A stretch of DNA of 64,000 bases from CAYQQR01 sp964420035 (GCA_964420035.1 CAYQQR010000010.1:30383-94382); one strand, 5' to 3'. Shown: positions 18,910 through 29,138, numbered from the stretch's first letter. The notes: generated from the letters alone by a model not told the origin. Made by a program: numbers and translations.

Positions 18910-20406
18910 ATGGAGAGTCCGGACCTGATCGTTTTTTTCGTTTATCTTGCCGGTATTACTGTTTTCGGCGGATCCTTTTTCAGGAAGAATAAAACCTCTT
19001 CCGCGTTTACCCTGGGGAACAGAAATATTCCACGACTGGTGGTTACTTTGTCCATCTTTGCAACCTTTGTATCCAGCATATCCTATCTCGCCCTGCCGGG
19101 CAATGCTTACCTGACCAACTGGAACGCATTTGTTTTCAGCCTATCCCTGCCCATAGCGGCCCTGGTGGCCATCTATGTTTTCGTCCCCCTGTATCGCAAG
19201 GTGAACAGTCCTTCGGCTTATACCTACCTGGAAAATCGATTCGGCCCCTGGGCCCGGATCTACGCTTCGATAAGCTATTTTCTGACTCAATTAATGCGAA
19301 TCGGTACCATACTTTATCTTTTAGCACTCACCATCAATTCCATATTTGGATGGAACATCGCCACGGTCATTATCGTCACCGGAGTGGTTGTGATGATATA
19401 CTCCATGCTGGGTGGAATACAGGCGGTGGTATGGACCGATGCCATTCAGGCCATTATCCTGATCATGGGAGCCCTGGTTTGCGCGGCTTACATCCTGTTC
19501 AGCATGCCCGAAGGACCGGGGCAAATGTTCAGCATAGCTGCCGCAGAGAATAAATTCAGTCTGGGCAGTTTTGGCCTGGACCTTTCCGAATCCACCTTCT
19601 GGGTCGTTCTGGTCTACGGGATCTTCATCAATCTTCAAAACTACGGTATCGACCAGAACTATGTTCAGCGGTACATTGCTTCTAAATCGGACAAGGATGC
19701 CAAAAGGTCGGCCTTCAGTGGGGGAATGCTCTATATCCCGGTTTCCCTCTTGTTTTTATTTATCGGAACCGCACTGTTTTCGTTTTATCAATCCGGTGCA
19801 GCCCAATTGCCCCCGGAATTACAGGATCCCACTAAAAGCGACGGGGTATTCCCCTATTTCATCGTCCATGAGCTGCCTGTGGGTATTACGGGCTTGCTGA
19901 TCGCATCCATATTTGCTGCAGGCATGAGTACGATCTCGACCAGCTATAATAGTTCGGCCACGGTCTTTCTCACAGACTATTACAAGCGTTTCTTCAAGAA
20001 ATCAGCCTCAGATAAACAGGCAATGCGTGTACTGTATATTTCTTCAGCCGTGATCAGTATTTGCGGGATCCTCATCGCTCTGGCCATGATCAATGTGAAA
20101 AGCGCCCTGGATGCCTGGTGGAAACTGGCTTCTGTATTCAGTGGGGGGATGCTCGGCTTGTTCCTGCTGGGTGTTTTAACCAGGCACAAGAATACCGTCG
20201 GGGCCATTATCGGAGTGATAGCAGGTTTGGGGATCATCGTCTGGCTGAGCCTTTCCAACCTGCTGCTCACGGAAGAAGCCCTTGGTAACCAGTTCCATAC
20301 CTATTTGACCATCGTATTCGGAACGACGACGATTTTCCTGGTTGGGTTCCTCTTCACCCTTTTCAGGAAAAGAAAAAAAGAAGTGGATGAAAAAATGCAC
20401 ATTTAA
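18910..20406 (+). CDS. Sodium:solute symporter (SSS family)
   Basis: 498 residues, highly hydrophobic with about 13 predicted membrane spans, normal for SSS/SGLT-family symporters. Family features include the N-terminal SSxFTLGNRNIP region, YLALPGNAY, and AAGMSTISTSYNSSATVFLTDYYKR. These inner-membrane proteins take up small solutes such as monosaccharides, sialic acid or amino acids with Na+. Next to an L-fucose isomerase and sulfatases, a desulfated monosaccharide is the likely cargo. It is followed after 12 bp by a sulfatase gene, indicating co-transcription. Confidence 0.93.
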   Translation: MESPDLIVFFVYLAGITVFGGSFFRKNKTSSAFTLGNRNIPRLVVTLSIFATFVSSISYLALPGNAYLTNWNAFVFSLSLPIAALVAIYVFVPLYRKVNSPSAYTYLENRFGPWARIYASISYFLTQLMRIGTILYLLALTINSIFGWNIATVIIVTGVVVMIYSMLGGIQAVVWTDAIQAIILIMGALVCAAYILFSMPEGPGQMFSIAAAENKFSLGSFGLDLSESTFWVVLVYGIFINLQNYGIDQNYVQRYIASKSDKDAKRSAFSGGMLYIPVSLLFLFIGTALFSFYQSGAAQLPPELQDPTKSDGVFPYFIVHELPVGITGLLIASIFAAGMSTISTSYNSSATVFLTDYYKRFFKKSASDKQAMRVLYISSAVISICGILIALAMINVKSALDAWWKLASVFSGGMLGLFLLGVLTRHKNTVGAIIGVIAGLGIIVWLSLSNLLLTEEALGNQFHTYLTIVFGTTTIFLVGFLFTLFRKRKKEVDEKMHI

Positions 20407-20418
20407 TTAACTATAGAT

Positions 20419-21828
20419 ATGTTGCTAAGATCCATTCCATGGATTGTATTCTGGTTTTTCTTCCTGGTCCAGGAACCGGCGGCCCAAAATCCCAAATCCC
20501 CAAAACCGAACATTATTTTTATCCTGGCAGACGACCTGGGATACGGGGATCCCGGTTGTTATGGGGGTACATTGATCGGGACACCGAACATTGACCGGTT
20601 GGCAGAGGAAGGCTTGCGCTTTACCCAGGCCTATGCCGGCGGGCCGGTGTGTACGCCATCCCGCTGTGTACTCATGACCGGATTGCATAACGGACACGGA
20701 GCTGCACGGGATAATGTTCCCCACTACCATACTTACCTGAAAAATGAAGATCTTACCGTGGCAGAACTGCTTAATGAAGCCGGATATACCTGTGGCGGTG
20801 TCGGAAAATGGTCCCTGGGAGATGCCGGTACGGAAGGTGCCGCAACCAAACAGGGTTTCGACATGTGGTTCGGATACCTCAACCAGGATCATGCACATTA
20901 TTATTACACGGAATACCTGGATGACAGCTACAGGATCCATAATAACAATCGATTTGAATTTCCGGGTAACACCAAATCAAAAAAGCATTACAGTCATCAT
21001 ATGATCGCCGATCGTGCACTCCAGTTCATCCGGGATAGTCATGATGAACCCTTCTTTCTTTATGCTGCCTTTACCTTACCTCATTTTTCAGCAATCACAG
21101 AAGATAAAGACCAGTTTGCGGTCCCTTCAACGGATCCTTATACAGGGGAACCATGGGATGAGCAATCCAGAAAATACGCGGCCATGGTCCATATGCTTGA
21201 CAAAGATGTAGGGCGAATCACGGACCTAATTGATGATCTGGGTCTTGCCGAAAACACCCTGATCATTTTCACCAGCGATAACGGGGGGCATCGTATCCTT
21301 TGGGAAGAATTTGACACTAATGGTCCGTTGAGAAGTTACAAACGGGACCTGACAGAAGGAGGCATCCGGGTACCCTTTATAGTTCGTTGGCCGGGGAAAG
21401 TACCGGCAGGAAAAACAAGTGATGAGCTTATTGCTTTCCAGGATATGATGCCCAGCTTTGCAGAACTGGCCGGTTGTAGTATTCCTAATAACACCGACGG
21501 CATTTCTGTTGTGCCTGCTCTAATGGGTAAAGAACTGAAAGAAGAACATCCTTATTTTTATTGGGATTACGGACACTGCCGGGAGCGCTATGACCAGGCT
21601 GTAAGAATGGGGCAATGGAAAGGGATCCGGCTTGGACAGGGCGGTAAGCTCCAACTGTACAACCTGGAAGAGGATATTGGTGAAACCAATGATGTGGCCG
21701 CACAATATCCCGGTATTGTAAAGGAAATTGAACGGATCATGGATACGGCCTTTGTTCCCAGTGAACGCTATCCGGTCGGTGAGTTGTATACCGGTGAACC
21801 GATCTGGAAGAAAGAAGATAAAAAATAG
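20419..21828 (+). CDS. S1-type sulfatase, secreted (arylsulfatase A-like)
   Basis: 469 residues with a signal peptide ending near PAAQN. The formylglycine motif is CTPSR with Cys78. Metal ligands are in FILADD (Asp38-Asp39) and TSDNGGHR, and the lysine motif is GKWSLGD (Ser replaces the usual His here). The C-terminal subdomain begins near YFYWDYGHCRE. The family hydrolyses sulfate esters of carbohydrates. The change of GKWH to GKWS in the active-site loop may alter substrate specificity. It lies between the SSS transporter and another sulfatase, with 10 bp to the next ATG. Confidence 0.93.
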   Translation: MLLRSIPWIVFWFFFLVQEPAAQNPKSPKPNIIFILADDLGYGDPGCYGGTLIGTPNIDRLAEEGLRFTQAYAGGPVCTPSRCVLMTGLHNGHGAARDNVPHYHTYLKNEDLTVAELLNEAGYTCGGVGKWSLGDAGTEGAATKQGFDMWFGYLNQDHAHYYYTEYLDDSYRIHNNNRFEFPGNTKSKKHYSHHMIADRALQFIRDSHDEPFFLYAAFTLPHFSAITEDKDQFAVPSTDPYTGEPWDEQSRKYAAMVHMLDKDVGRITDLIDDLGLAENTLIIFTSDNGGHRILWEEFDTNGPLRSYKRDLTEGGIRVPFIVRWPGKVPAGKTSDELIAFQDMMPSFAELAGCSIPNNTDGISVVPALMGKELKEEHPYFYWDYGHCRERYDQAVRMGQWKGIRLGQGGKLQLYNLEEDIGETNDVAAQYPGIVKEIERIMDTAFVPSERYPVGELYTGEPIWKKEDKK

Positions 21829-21838
21829 ACCAATCATT

Positions 21839-23296
21839 ATGAGACATTTGATCACGAGATTTTACCGGTTATTATCTGCTTTCATCTGCTTCTTTACCGG
21901 CAGTGTTATCCTGTCATCCTGTGCGGATGAAAAGCAGGACCAGCCCAACTTCCTGATCCTGCTGATCGATGACCTTGGAGCCATGGATATTGGCTGTTAT
22001 GGACAGGAATATATAGAAACACCAAATATTGACCGCCTGGCCTCCCAGGGAATGAGATGGACGAATGCTTATTCCTCCTGTCCTGTTTGTTCCCCTACAA
22101 GAGTTGCTCTTCTGACAGGGAAGAATCAGGCTCGTGTTCATTTCACGGGACATATAACCCGGATCGGGAGGCACCGGCATCCGGAAAACAGCAGGATCAT
22201 TCCTCCTGATGACCTGATGGACATTCCCCTGGATGAGGTCATTTTGCCCGAGGCTCTCAAGCCTGCCGGATACCAGACCATATCCATCGGTAAATGGCAC
22301 GTGGGCCGGGAGGGATACTGGCCGGTGGACCAGGGATTCGATGAAAATGTAGCGGGCTGGACCCACGGCATGCCGCCCAGTCATTTCTATCCCTACGAAA
22401 ACCCGGACCAACCCTGGAATGCATCCATTCCTACCCTGGAGGCAGGAGAGCCCGGGGAATATCTTACCGATCGCCTGACCGATGAAGCCATTGAATTCAT
22501 CAAAAGAAACCAGGACGAGCCTTTTCTGTTGTACTTATCCCACTATGCGGTTCATACTCCCCTTCAGGCACCGGAACACCTGGTGGAGAAATACAAAGAT
22601 ATCGTTCAAGGAACCAGCATCGATCCCGTTTATGCGGCCATGGTGGAAAGTGTTGATCAAAACACAGGTCGTTTGCTGGACCTGCTGGATGAGCTGGGTT
22701 TATCTGAAAATACGGTAGTGATCTTTGCATCCGATAACGGGGCTTTAGAGCCGGTTACCGATAACAGCCCCTTTCGCCGGGGAAAGGGTCACCTTTATGA
22801 AGGTGGACTCAGGGTGCCTTTCATCATGCGCTGGCCCGGTCACATCGAACAGGGATCGGTTAGCGAGAATCCTACAATCTCTCCCGATATTTATGCCACC
22901 ATCGTTGATATAGCCGGAACCGGGGCAAAACCCGGATCACCCCTGGACGGACGATCCCTGGTTGCTGATTTTAATGGTGAATCACCGGACACGACCATAG
23001 AGCTTTTCTGGTATTATCCCCATTATGCGCCCCAGGGCAATAAGCCCGGTGCTGCCATCCGCTCAGGAAAATATAAGCTGATCGAGTTCTATGATCCCGC
23101 GGGTGTAGAATTGTATAATCTCGAAAATGATATTGGCGAAACCCTGGACCTTTCAGACTCACTGCCGGATGTAAAAGCTTCATTGCTCGAAAGACTGCAT
23201 CGCAAACTTGAAGTGATGGATCCGGTCATGCATACCGTGAATCCTGATTATAATACTGATATTCAAAAACATAAACGAAAGATTGATGATGATTAA
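21839..23296 (+). CDS. S1-type sulfatase lipoprotein
   Basis: 485 residues from the ATG just after the preceding stop; the frame extends upstream but would overlap the previous gene by about 100 bp. That start gives lipobox LSSC (Cys28). The formylglycine motif is CSPTR with Cys84. IDDLGAMD supplies the first metal ligands, GKWHVGRE the active-site Lys and His, and ASDNGALEP the later Asp-Asn pair. It is anchored in a membrane, probably periplasm- or surface-facing. Its stop overlaps the start of the fucose isomerase gene, which couples desulfation and fucose metabolism in one transcript. Confidence 0.93.
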   Translation: MRHLITRFYRLLSAFICFFTGSVILSSCADEKQDQPNFLILLIDDLGAMDIGCYGQEYIETPNIDRLASQGMRWTNAYSSCPVCSPTRVALLTGKNQARVHFTGHITRIGRHRHPENSRIIPPDDLMDIPLDEVILPEALKPAGYQTISIGKWHVGREGYWPVDQGFDENVAGWTHGMPPSHFYPYENPDQPWNASIPTLEAGEPGEYLTDRLTDEAIEFIKRNQDEPFLLYLSHYAVHTPLQAPEHLVEKYKDIVQGTSIDPVYAAMVESVDQNTGRLLDLLDELGLSENTVVIFASDNGALEPVTDNSPFRRGKGHLYEGGLRVPFIMRWPGHIEQGSVSENPTISPDIYATIVDIAGTGAKPGSPLDGRSLVADFNGESPDTTIELFWYYPHYAPQGNKPGAAIRSGKYKLIEFYDPAGVELYNLENDIGETLDLSDSLPDVKASLLERLHRKLEVMDPVMHTVNPDYNTDIQKHKRKIDDD

Positions 23297-25076
23297 AAAT
23301 GCACAAACCTTAAAAGCCACATTGCCAAAAGTTGGTATTCGTCCTGTTATCGATGCCCGTCTGGACGGGGTGCGGGAATCACTGGAAGATCAAACCATGA
23401 ATATGGCCCGGAACGTGGCCGGACTGATCCGTTCCAGTCTTAAATATTACAATGGAGAGAATGTTGAATGCGTCATAGCGGATTCCACCATCGGAAGGGT
23501 TCCCGAAACCGCTGCATGCGATGAAAAATTCGATCAGGAAGGCGTTGGACTTACCATCACCGTGACCCCTTGCTGGTGCTATGGTACCGAAACTATCGAC
23601 ATGCATCCTACCCGGCCCAAAGCCATATGGGGTTTCAACGGAACGGAACGGCCGGGAGCGGTTTACCTGGCCGCTGCACTGGCAGGTCATGCCCAAAAAG
23701 GTCTCCCGGCATTCAGCATCTATGGTTCCGAGGTCCAGGACAGCGACGACGAGTCCATACCCGCCGATGTGCAGGAAAAACTGCTTCGTTTCACCAAAGC
23801 CGGACTTGCAGTGGCCATCATGGAAGGGAAATCCTACCTGTCCATCGGATCGGTCTCCATGGGTATTGCAGGATCGGTGATGCTCGAGGATATTTTCAGG
23901 GATTATCTCGGAATGCGCAATGAATATGTGGATATGAGCGAAGTGCATCGCAGGATGGAACTGGGTATCTATGATCCCGATGAATATGAAAAAGCCCTGT
24001 CCTGGACCAAAGAAAACTGCAAGGAAGGCCCGAACCTGAACGGGGAAGATAAGATAAAACCCCGCGAGCGGATGGATCAGGAGTGGGAGATGGTGGTTAA
24101 AATGGCTCTGATCTGCCGGGACCTGATGATCGGGAATCCCAAACTAAAAGAACTTGGTTTCGGAGAGGAAGCACTTGGTCACCATGCCATTGCAGCGGGT
24201 TTCCAGGGGCAGAGACAGTGGACCGACTATTTACCCAACGGGGATTTTATGGAGGCCATCCTCAACTCATCCTTTGACTGGAACGGCATCAGGAATCCCT
24301 TTATCATGGCTACTGAAAACGACTCCCTGAACGGCCTGTCCATGTTATTCGGCTACCTGGTGACCAACCAGGCCCAGATCTTCTCCGATGTACGCACCTA
24401 TTGGAGCCCTGAATCGGTTAAGCGGGTTACCGGTCATCAGCTAAAAGGAAAAGCGGAAAACGGATTCCTTCACCTGATCAATTCCGGTTCATCGGCCCTG
24501 GATGGAACGGGCCAGCAGGAGGTGGATGGGAAACCGGCCATGAAACCTTTCTGGGAGATCACAGAGGGAGAAGTCAATAAGTGCCTTGAAGCAACCGACT
24601 GGCCACCGGCCATGCTCGAATATTTCAGGGGAGGGGGCTATTCTTCTCATTTCGTTACCCGCGGTGAAATGCCCGTTACCATGTGCCGGATCAATGTGAT
24701 CAAGGGCCTGGGCCCGGTCATGCAGATCGCCGAAGGGTGGACCGTGGAATTACCGGATAAGGTCCATGACACACTGGATAAACGGACCAACCCTACCTGG
24801 CCTACGACCTGGTTTGCTCCCAGGTTGACCGGAAAAGGGCCTTTCACCGATGTTTATTCGGTCATGGCCGACTGGGGTGCCAATCATGGTGCCTTCAGCT
24901 ACGGTCATTACGGGGATGCGCTAATCACGTTGTGTTCCATGTTGCGGATCCCGGTGAGCATGCATAATGTGGAAGAAGGAAGGATCTTCAGGCCCAAAGA
25001 CTGGAGTGCATTTGGCATGGATCCGGAAGGGTCGGATTACCGGGCCTGTGACAATTGCGGTCCGCTTTATACATAA
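23286..25076 (+). CDS. fucI: L-fucose isomerase
   Basis: 596 residues, the expected length. It converts L-fucose to L-fuculose (also D-arabinose to D-ribulose) in the cytoplasm. Family-specific stretches are plain: RPVIDARLDGVRESLE, TPCWCYGTETIDM, HAIAAGFQGQRQWTD, ATENDSLNG and WGANHGAFSYGH. The Glu in GDFMEAILN, the Asp in ATENDSLNG and the His in WGANHG correspond to the metal ligands of E. coli FucI. Two consecutive ATGs, preceded by a TTG, overlap the sulfatase stop; I take the first ATG. No fuculokinase or fuculose-phosphate aldolase is present in the window. This gene is the strongest pointer to a fucose-containing substrate. Confidence 0.97.
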   Translation: MMIKNAQTLKATLPKVGIRPVIDARLDGVRESLEDQTMNMARNVAGLIRSSLKYYNGENVECVIADSTIGRVPETAACDEKFDQEGVGLTITVTPCWCYGTETIDMHPTRPKAIWGFNGTERPGAVYLAAALAGHAQKGLPAFSIYGSEVQDSDDESIPADVQEKLLRFTKAGLAVAIMEGKSYLSIGSVSMGIAGSVMLEDIFRDYLGMRNEYVDMSEVHRRMELGIYDPDEYEKALSWTKENCKEGPNLNGEDKIKPRERMDQEWEMVVKMALICRDLMIGNPKLKELGFGEEALGHHAIAAGFQGQRQWTDYLPNGDFMEAILNSSFDWNGIRNPFIMATENDSLNGLSMLFGYLVTNQAQIFSDVRTYWSPESVKRVTGHQLKGKAENGFLHLINSGSSALDGTGQQEVDGKPAMKPFWEITEGEVNKCLEATDWPPAMLEYFRGGGYSSHFVTRGEMPVTMCRINVIKGLGPVMQIAEGWTVELPDKVHDTLDKRTNPTWPTTWFAPRLTGKGPFTDVYSVMADWGANHGAFSYGHYGDALITLCSMLRIPVSMHNVEEGRIFRPKDWSAFGMDPEGSDYRACDNCGPLYT

Positions 25077-25083
25077 TTAAATC

Positions 25084-26487
25084 ATGCGACAGGCCGGCTT
25101 ATTGCTACTTTTATGGATGTTTGTTTCATGTGTTTCTGACAACACAAACAAGATGGATATCTGGGAACCATTCTCCAACATGGAGGAAATACAACTAACG
25201 AATGGTCCTTATGGTCATTTTCTGCACAGTACCCAGTTCTTTTCGGCGGATGATCGATGGATCGTTTATGATACCCGGAATGACGGCAGCCACATAGGCC
25301 GGACCTGCTGCATTGAGATGGTAAACACCAGGACGAAAGAAATCAAAGAGGTCTTTCGTACCAAAAACCAATCTGACTATGGACCCGGGGTTGGCGGTGC
25401 TACTTTCAGTCCAACAACTGATACCGTGCTTTTTATTCATGGATTGCTGAATTGTGATTCCTCAAATCCTTATAGTTTCTCAAGAAGAACAGGCGTTTCA
25501 GTAGATATTGACTATCCTGGTAAAGCCATTTTCATGGATGCAAGGGATGTGGTTCCTCCATTTATCCCTGGTGCCCTGCGGGGTGGAACCCATGCCCATA
25601 CCTGGAGCGGGGATGGGAAATGGGTCAGTTTTACCTACAATGATGCCCTGATGGCGCAGTTGGAAAAGGAGGGATCGGAAAATGCAAAGGATCTGAGGAT
25701 GGTCGGGGTGATGGCCCCCTACGGGCCCGTACTGGTCGAACCTGATAGGAACGGGGAAAATGTTGACGGGGAAAAGTTTTCTGTCCTTGTCACCCGGGTC
25801 ACAGAGCATCCTGATCCCGGAACGGACCAGATCGACCGTGCTTATGAAGACGGTTGGGTGGGAACGGATGGTTACCTGAGGAGCGATGGCAGCAGGCAAA
25901 AGCGGGCCATTGCATTCCTGGGTGACACCCGGGACAAAAAGGGTAACACTTTGACGGAAGTGTTCGTTGTGGACATCCCCGATGATGTTACACTGGGAAT
26001 ACCCGGACAGCCTCTGGCCGGTACGGAAATCACACGTCCCAATCCTCCCCGTGGTGCAGTGCAGCGAAGAATCACCCATACAGAGGATCGCAAATACCCG
26101 GGGGTGCGTGGACCCCGGCATTGGATGAGATCAATGCCCGATGGTTCATTGGTTTTTTTCCTGATGATGGACGAGACGGGGATCATCCAGGTCTATGGAA
26201 TTTCACCCAACGGGGGACCGATCCGGCAGATAACGGATAACGACTTTCCCGTCGAAACAACTTTTAATGTCAGTCCGGACGGACAGTTTATTGCCTTCGG
26301 CAGTGGGAACGATGTTTATCTTACCCGTATTGAATCCGGTGAAACCCGCCAGGTAGGTCCGGAACCCGGCCAGGAAATGTCGGATTTGAAATCCGTACAC
26401 TGGTCGAACGACGGAAAAATGCTTGCCTGCAACCGGATGATCGCTGCCGGAGATAGTTCTTATTACCAGGTTTTTTTATTGAAATGA
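25084..26487 (+). CDS. DUF3748-family WD40-like propeller lipoprotein
   Basis: 467 residues, lipobox MFVSC (Cys16). The sequence matches the DUF3748 family pattern (NGPYGHFLHSTQFFSADDRWIVYDTRND, GGTHAHTWSGDGKWVSFTYND, YPGVRGPRHWMRSMPDG, FNVSPDGQFIAFGS). Repeated SxDGxW/F-type strands suggest a TolB/oligogalacturonate-lyase-like beta-propeller. The biochemical function of the family is not known to me. The conserved His-rich GGTHAHTW loop could form a metal or substrate site. It lies 7 bp after fucI inside the sulfatase operon, so a role in glycan recognition or cleavage in the periplasm is inferred. Confidence 0.85.
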   Translation: MRQAGLLLLLWMFVSCVSDNTNKMDIWEPFSNMEEIQLTNGPYGHFLHSTQFFSADDRWIVYDTRNDGSHIGRTCCIEMVNTRTKEIKEVFRTKNQSDYGPGVGGATFSPTTDTVLFIHGLLNCDSSNPYSFSRRTGVSVDIDYPGKAIFMDARDVVPPFIPGALRGGTHAHTWSGDGKWVSFTYNDALMAQLEKEGSENAKDLRMVGVMAPYGPVLVEPDRNGENVDGEKFSVLVTRVTEHPDPGTDQIDRAYEDGWVGTDGYLRSDGSRQKRAIAFLGDTRDKKGNTLTEVFVVDIPDDVTLGIPGQPLAGTEITRPNPPRGAVQRRITHTEDRKYPGVRGPRHWMRSMPDGSLVFFLMMDETGIIQVYGISPNGGPIRQITDNDFPVETTFNVSPDGQFIAFGSGNDVYLTRIESGETRQVGPEPGQEMSDLKSVHWSNDGKMLACNRMIAAGDSSYYQVFLLK

Positions 26488-26506
26488 AGAAAATATATAA
26501 TTCTGT

Positions 26507-27889
26507 ATGAAAGATATAAAGTCTCATCTGAAGCGACTCCATATTCTCCCGGTTGTTGGCCTGGTTGCTATGATCGGCCGGGGTTGTGGTCAGGACACAC
26601 AAGACGGGGATAACCGGCAGCCCAATGTTATCCTGATCCTTGTCGATGATATGGCCTATGGGGATCTTTCAATGAATAATGGAGGATTGACCAGGACCCC
26701 CCACCTGGATCAACTGGCTGAAGCGGGTGTTGTTTTCAGCCAGGGATATTCTGCCAGTCCGGTGTGTGCACCCGCCCGTGCCGCGCTGCTCACGGGTTTA
26801 TATCCCCATCAGACCGGCTGTGTTACCCTGGGGATGCGGCGTTTTCCGGAATTGACCAAACTCGATAAGGATCTGGTGACCATGGCCGATGTTTTTGGCA
26901 GCAATGGTTATGCTACAGGATTGGTTGGCAAATGGCATTGCGGGGAAGGGGAAGGATACCATCCGATGGACAGAGGATTCCAGGAATTTGAGGGTTTCAT
27001 GGGATATATGATCAACAGTTATTTTGACTACCAACTGGATATAAACCGGACGATCCTAAAATCCAATGATAAGTACCTTACAGAGGATTTAACCGAACGT
27101 GCCATCAACTTTGTCCGCAGGCACAAGGACGAACCTTTCTTTCTGCATCTGGCCCATTATGCGCCCCACCGTCCGCTTGGCGCACCTGAAGAAACCATTG
27201 CGTATTACCGTGACAAAGGATTTGATGAAAATACTGCAACCATTTATGCCATGATCGAGATCATGGACCGGGGGATCGGGCAATTGCTCGGTGAGCTGGA
27301 CAAACTTGGGATCAGGGAAAATACCCTGCTGATTTTTTCCAGTGATAACGGACCGGATCCCATACCGGGTGAACGCGAAAATCTTGGATTGAAAGGCACC
27401 AAATACACAATCTATGAGGGAGGAATACATGTACCCTTTATCGTTCATTGGAAAGATTCCATTAGACCTGCACAGATCGATAAAGTCATTCATTTTACCG
27501 ATGTATTTCCAACGCTGGTTGAAATTTGTGATTTAAATCTCAATGAGTCCATTGACTTTGAGGGAGGCAGCATGGCAGGTTTGCTTCGCGGAAAACATGG
27601 AAATCAATTGCCCGGTGCAAGATACTGGCAATGGAACCGGGGGGTGCCGGTCTATTCGCATAATGCAGCGATAAGACAGGGACAGTGGAAACTGGTCCGG
27701 CCTTTTGTCACCAGAAACATACCGGATGGCCCTTCCACTGAGAAAGCGGTACTTTATAATCTGGAAGAAGATCCTTTCGAAAAAGAAGATGTTTCCGCTA
27801 CCAATAAGCGAAGATATGAAAATATGAACGTGCTGCTCGAAAAGTGGTGCCGGGAGATGGAATTCGAACGGCTGTTGAATACAAAATAA
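26507..27889 (+). CDS. S1-type sulfatase with Cys-x-Pro-Ala-Arg motif
   Basis: 460 residues. The N-terminus is hydrophobic (LHILPVVGLVAMIGRGC) with a weak lipobox at Cys27. The formylglycine motif is CAPAR with Cys87, the Ala variant being accepted in many sulfatases. Metal ligands are in ILVDDMAYGD and SSDNGPDP, and the active-site Lys/His pair is in GKWHCGEGEG. It is followed 11 bp later by a BNR propeller gene. This sulfatase-BNR order is repeated in the next two genes. It probably removes a sulfate from the same glycan that its partner recognises. Confidence 0.93.
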   Translation: MKDIKSHLKRLHILPVVGLVAMIGRGCGQDTQDGDNRQPNVILILVDDMAYGDLSMNNGGLTRTPHLDQLAEAGVVFSQGYSASPVCAPARAALLTGLYPHQTGCVTLGMRRFPELTKLDKDLVTMADVFGSNGYATGLVGKWHCGEGEGYHPMDRGFQEFEGFMGYMINSYFDYQLDINRTILKSNDKYLTEDLTERAINFVRRHKDEPFFLHLAHYAPHRPLGAPEETIAYYRDKGFDENTATIYAMIEIMDRGIGQLLGELDKLGIRENTLLIFSSDNGPDPIPGERENLGLKGTKYTIYEGGIHVPFIVHWKDSIRPAQIDKVIHFTDVFPTLVEICDLNLNESIDFEGGSMAGLLRGKHGNQLPGARYWQWNRGVPVYSHNAAIRQGQWKLVRPFVTRNIPDGPSTEKAVLYNLEEDPFEKEDVSATNKRRYENMNVLLEKWCREMEFERLLNTK

Positions 27890-27900
27890 CCTTAGCAACT

Positions 27901-29106
27901 ATGAAAATACATGTCAACTTTTTTCTTGTCTTTTTAGTCGTTACGCTTGTGAGCACAGAAGTATCTTGCCAGCAGGGAATTGCTGATTTCAGTATGGTGC
28001 CCGGGGTCGTTGTAAATCACCGTCCCGCAAACCAGGATACAGCCGTGGGCTCGCCAAGCATTGTCATCATGCCCAATGGGGATTATGTGGTGTCCATGAC
28101 CTACAGCTCCATTAAAAAGCGCGATAAGGGCGATATCCATCAAACAGCTGTATTTAAATCTTCGGATGAGGGATTAACCTGGGAGTTCCTTGCAGAGATG
28201 GATAAGCAGCGCTGGTCAAGTGTGATTCTGCACCGGAATGCCCTTTACCTGATCGGTACGGATGTAGCTTTCGGAAACATGACCATACGTAAATCCACTG
28301 ACGGGGGGAAAACCTGGACTATCCCAAGGGATAAGAAATCAGGTCTTATTGCAGAGGGGCGATATCATTGTGCCCCCGTCCCTGTAATCATTCATAATGG
28401 ACGTATATGGAGAGCTATGGAAGATGCACTCGAGGGTAGGGAATTCCGGGCCTTTATGATGTCGGCCCCGGTTGATGCGGATCTGCTCAAAGCTGAAAGC
28501 TGGACCTTTTCAGACAAATTACCTTATCAGGGATCATGGCTGGAGGGGGATATGCGCGGCTGGCTGGAAGGGAATGCCGTTCTTACCCCAGAAAACGAGA
28601 TCGTCAATATCCTGCGATGCGCTTTTTATTCAGGAAGGCATGGCAAAGCGACCATGATCCATATCAGTGAGGACGGCAGGATTTCCCGTTTTGATCCGGA
28701 TAAAGATTTTATAGATTTTCCGGGAGGGGAAAAGAAATTTACCATACGCTTTGATCCTGAAAGCAAGAAATACTGGTCGCTGGTGAATTGGATACAACCG
28801 GGTTATGAAAAATACCTGGATGGTGTACACGCAAACAAGATACGTAATACGGTTGCCCTGACCAGCAGTACCAATCTCCATGACTGGATCGTTGAACGGA
28901 TCGTTCTCTTTCATCCCGATATATACGATCATGCATTCCAGTATTTGGACTGGCAATTCGAGACCCGGGACATCATTGCAGTCTCCAGAACCGCTTACGA
29001 TGACGGATTAGGCGGTGCTGCAAATTACCATGACGCCAATTTCATCACCTTTCACCGGATCAAGGATTTCAGAAAGAATTTTAATCATAATCCGGAACAG
29101 GAATGA
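27901..29106 (+). CDS. BNR (Asp-box) propeller protein, exported
   Basis: 401 residues from the ATG that gives a proper signal peptide (MKIHVNFFLVFLVVTLV, lipobox EVSC, Cys23). Asp-boxes SSDEGLTW and STDGGKTW mark a sialidase-type propeller. Conserved stretches RYHCAPVPVI, MMSAPVDADLL, GWLEGNAVLTP, KYWSLVNWI and FQYLDWQFE are shared with the paralogue at 30608-31804. The family is unlike the BNR_2 protein at 14557. It may be an exo-glycosidase or glycan-binding protein; no catalytic residue can be named with confidence. It is flanked by sulfatases in the operon. Confidence 0.8.
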   Translation: MKIHVNFFLVFLVVTLVSTEVSCQQGIADFSMVPGVVVNHRPANQDTAVGSPSIVIMPNGDYVVSMTYSSIKKRDKGDIHQTAVFKSSDEGLTWEFLAEMDKQRWSSVILHRNALYLIGTDVAFGNMTIRKSTDGGKTWTIPRDKKSGLIAEGRYHCAPVPVIIHNGRIWRAMEDALEGREFRAFMMSAPVDADLLKAESWTFSDKLPYQGSWLEGDMRGWLEGNAVLTPENEIVNILRCAFYSGRHGKATMIHISEDGRISRFDPDKDFIDFPGGEKKFTIRFDPESKKYWSLVNWIQPGYEKYLDGVHANKIRNTVALTSSTNLHDWIVERIVLFHPDIYDHAFQYLDWQFETRDIIAVSRTAYDDGLGGAANYHDANFITFHRIKDFRKNFNHNPEQE

Positions 29107-29138
29107 TCTTCAACTTCAAACAATAAAACAGCTCAGTT

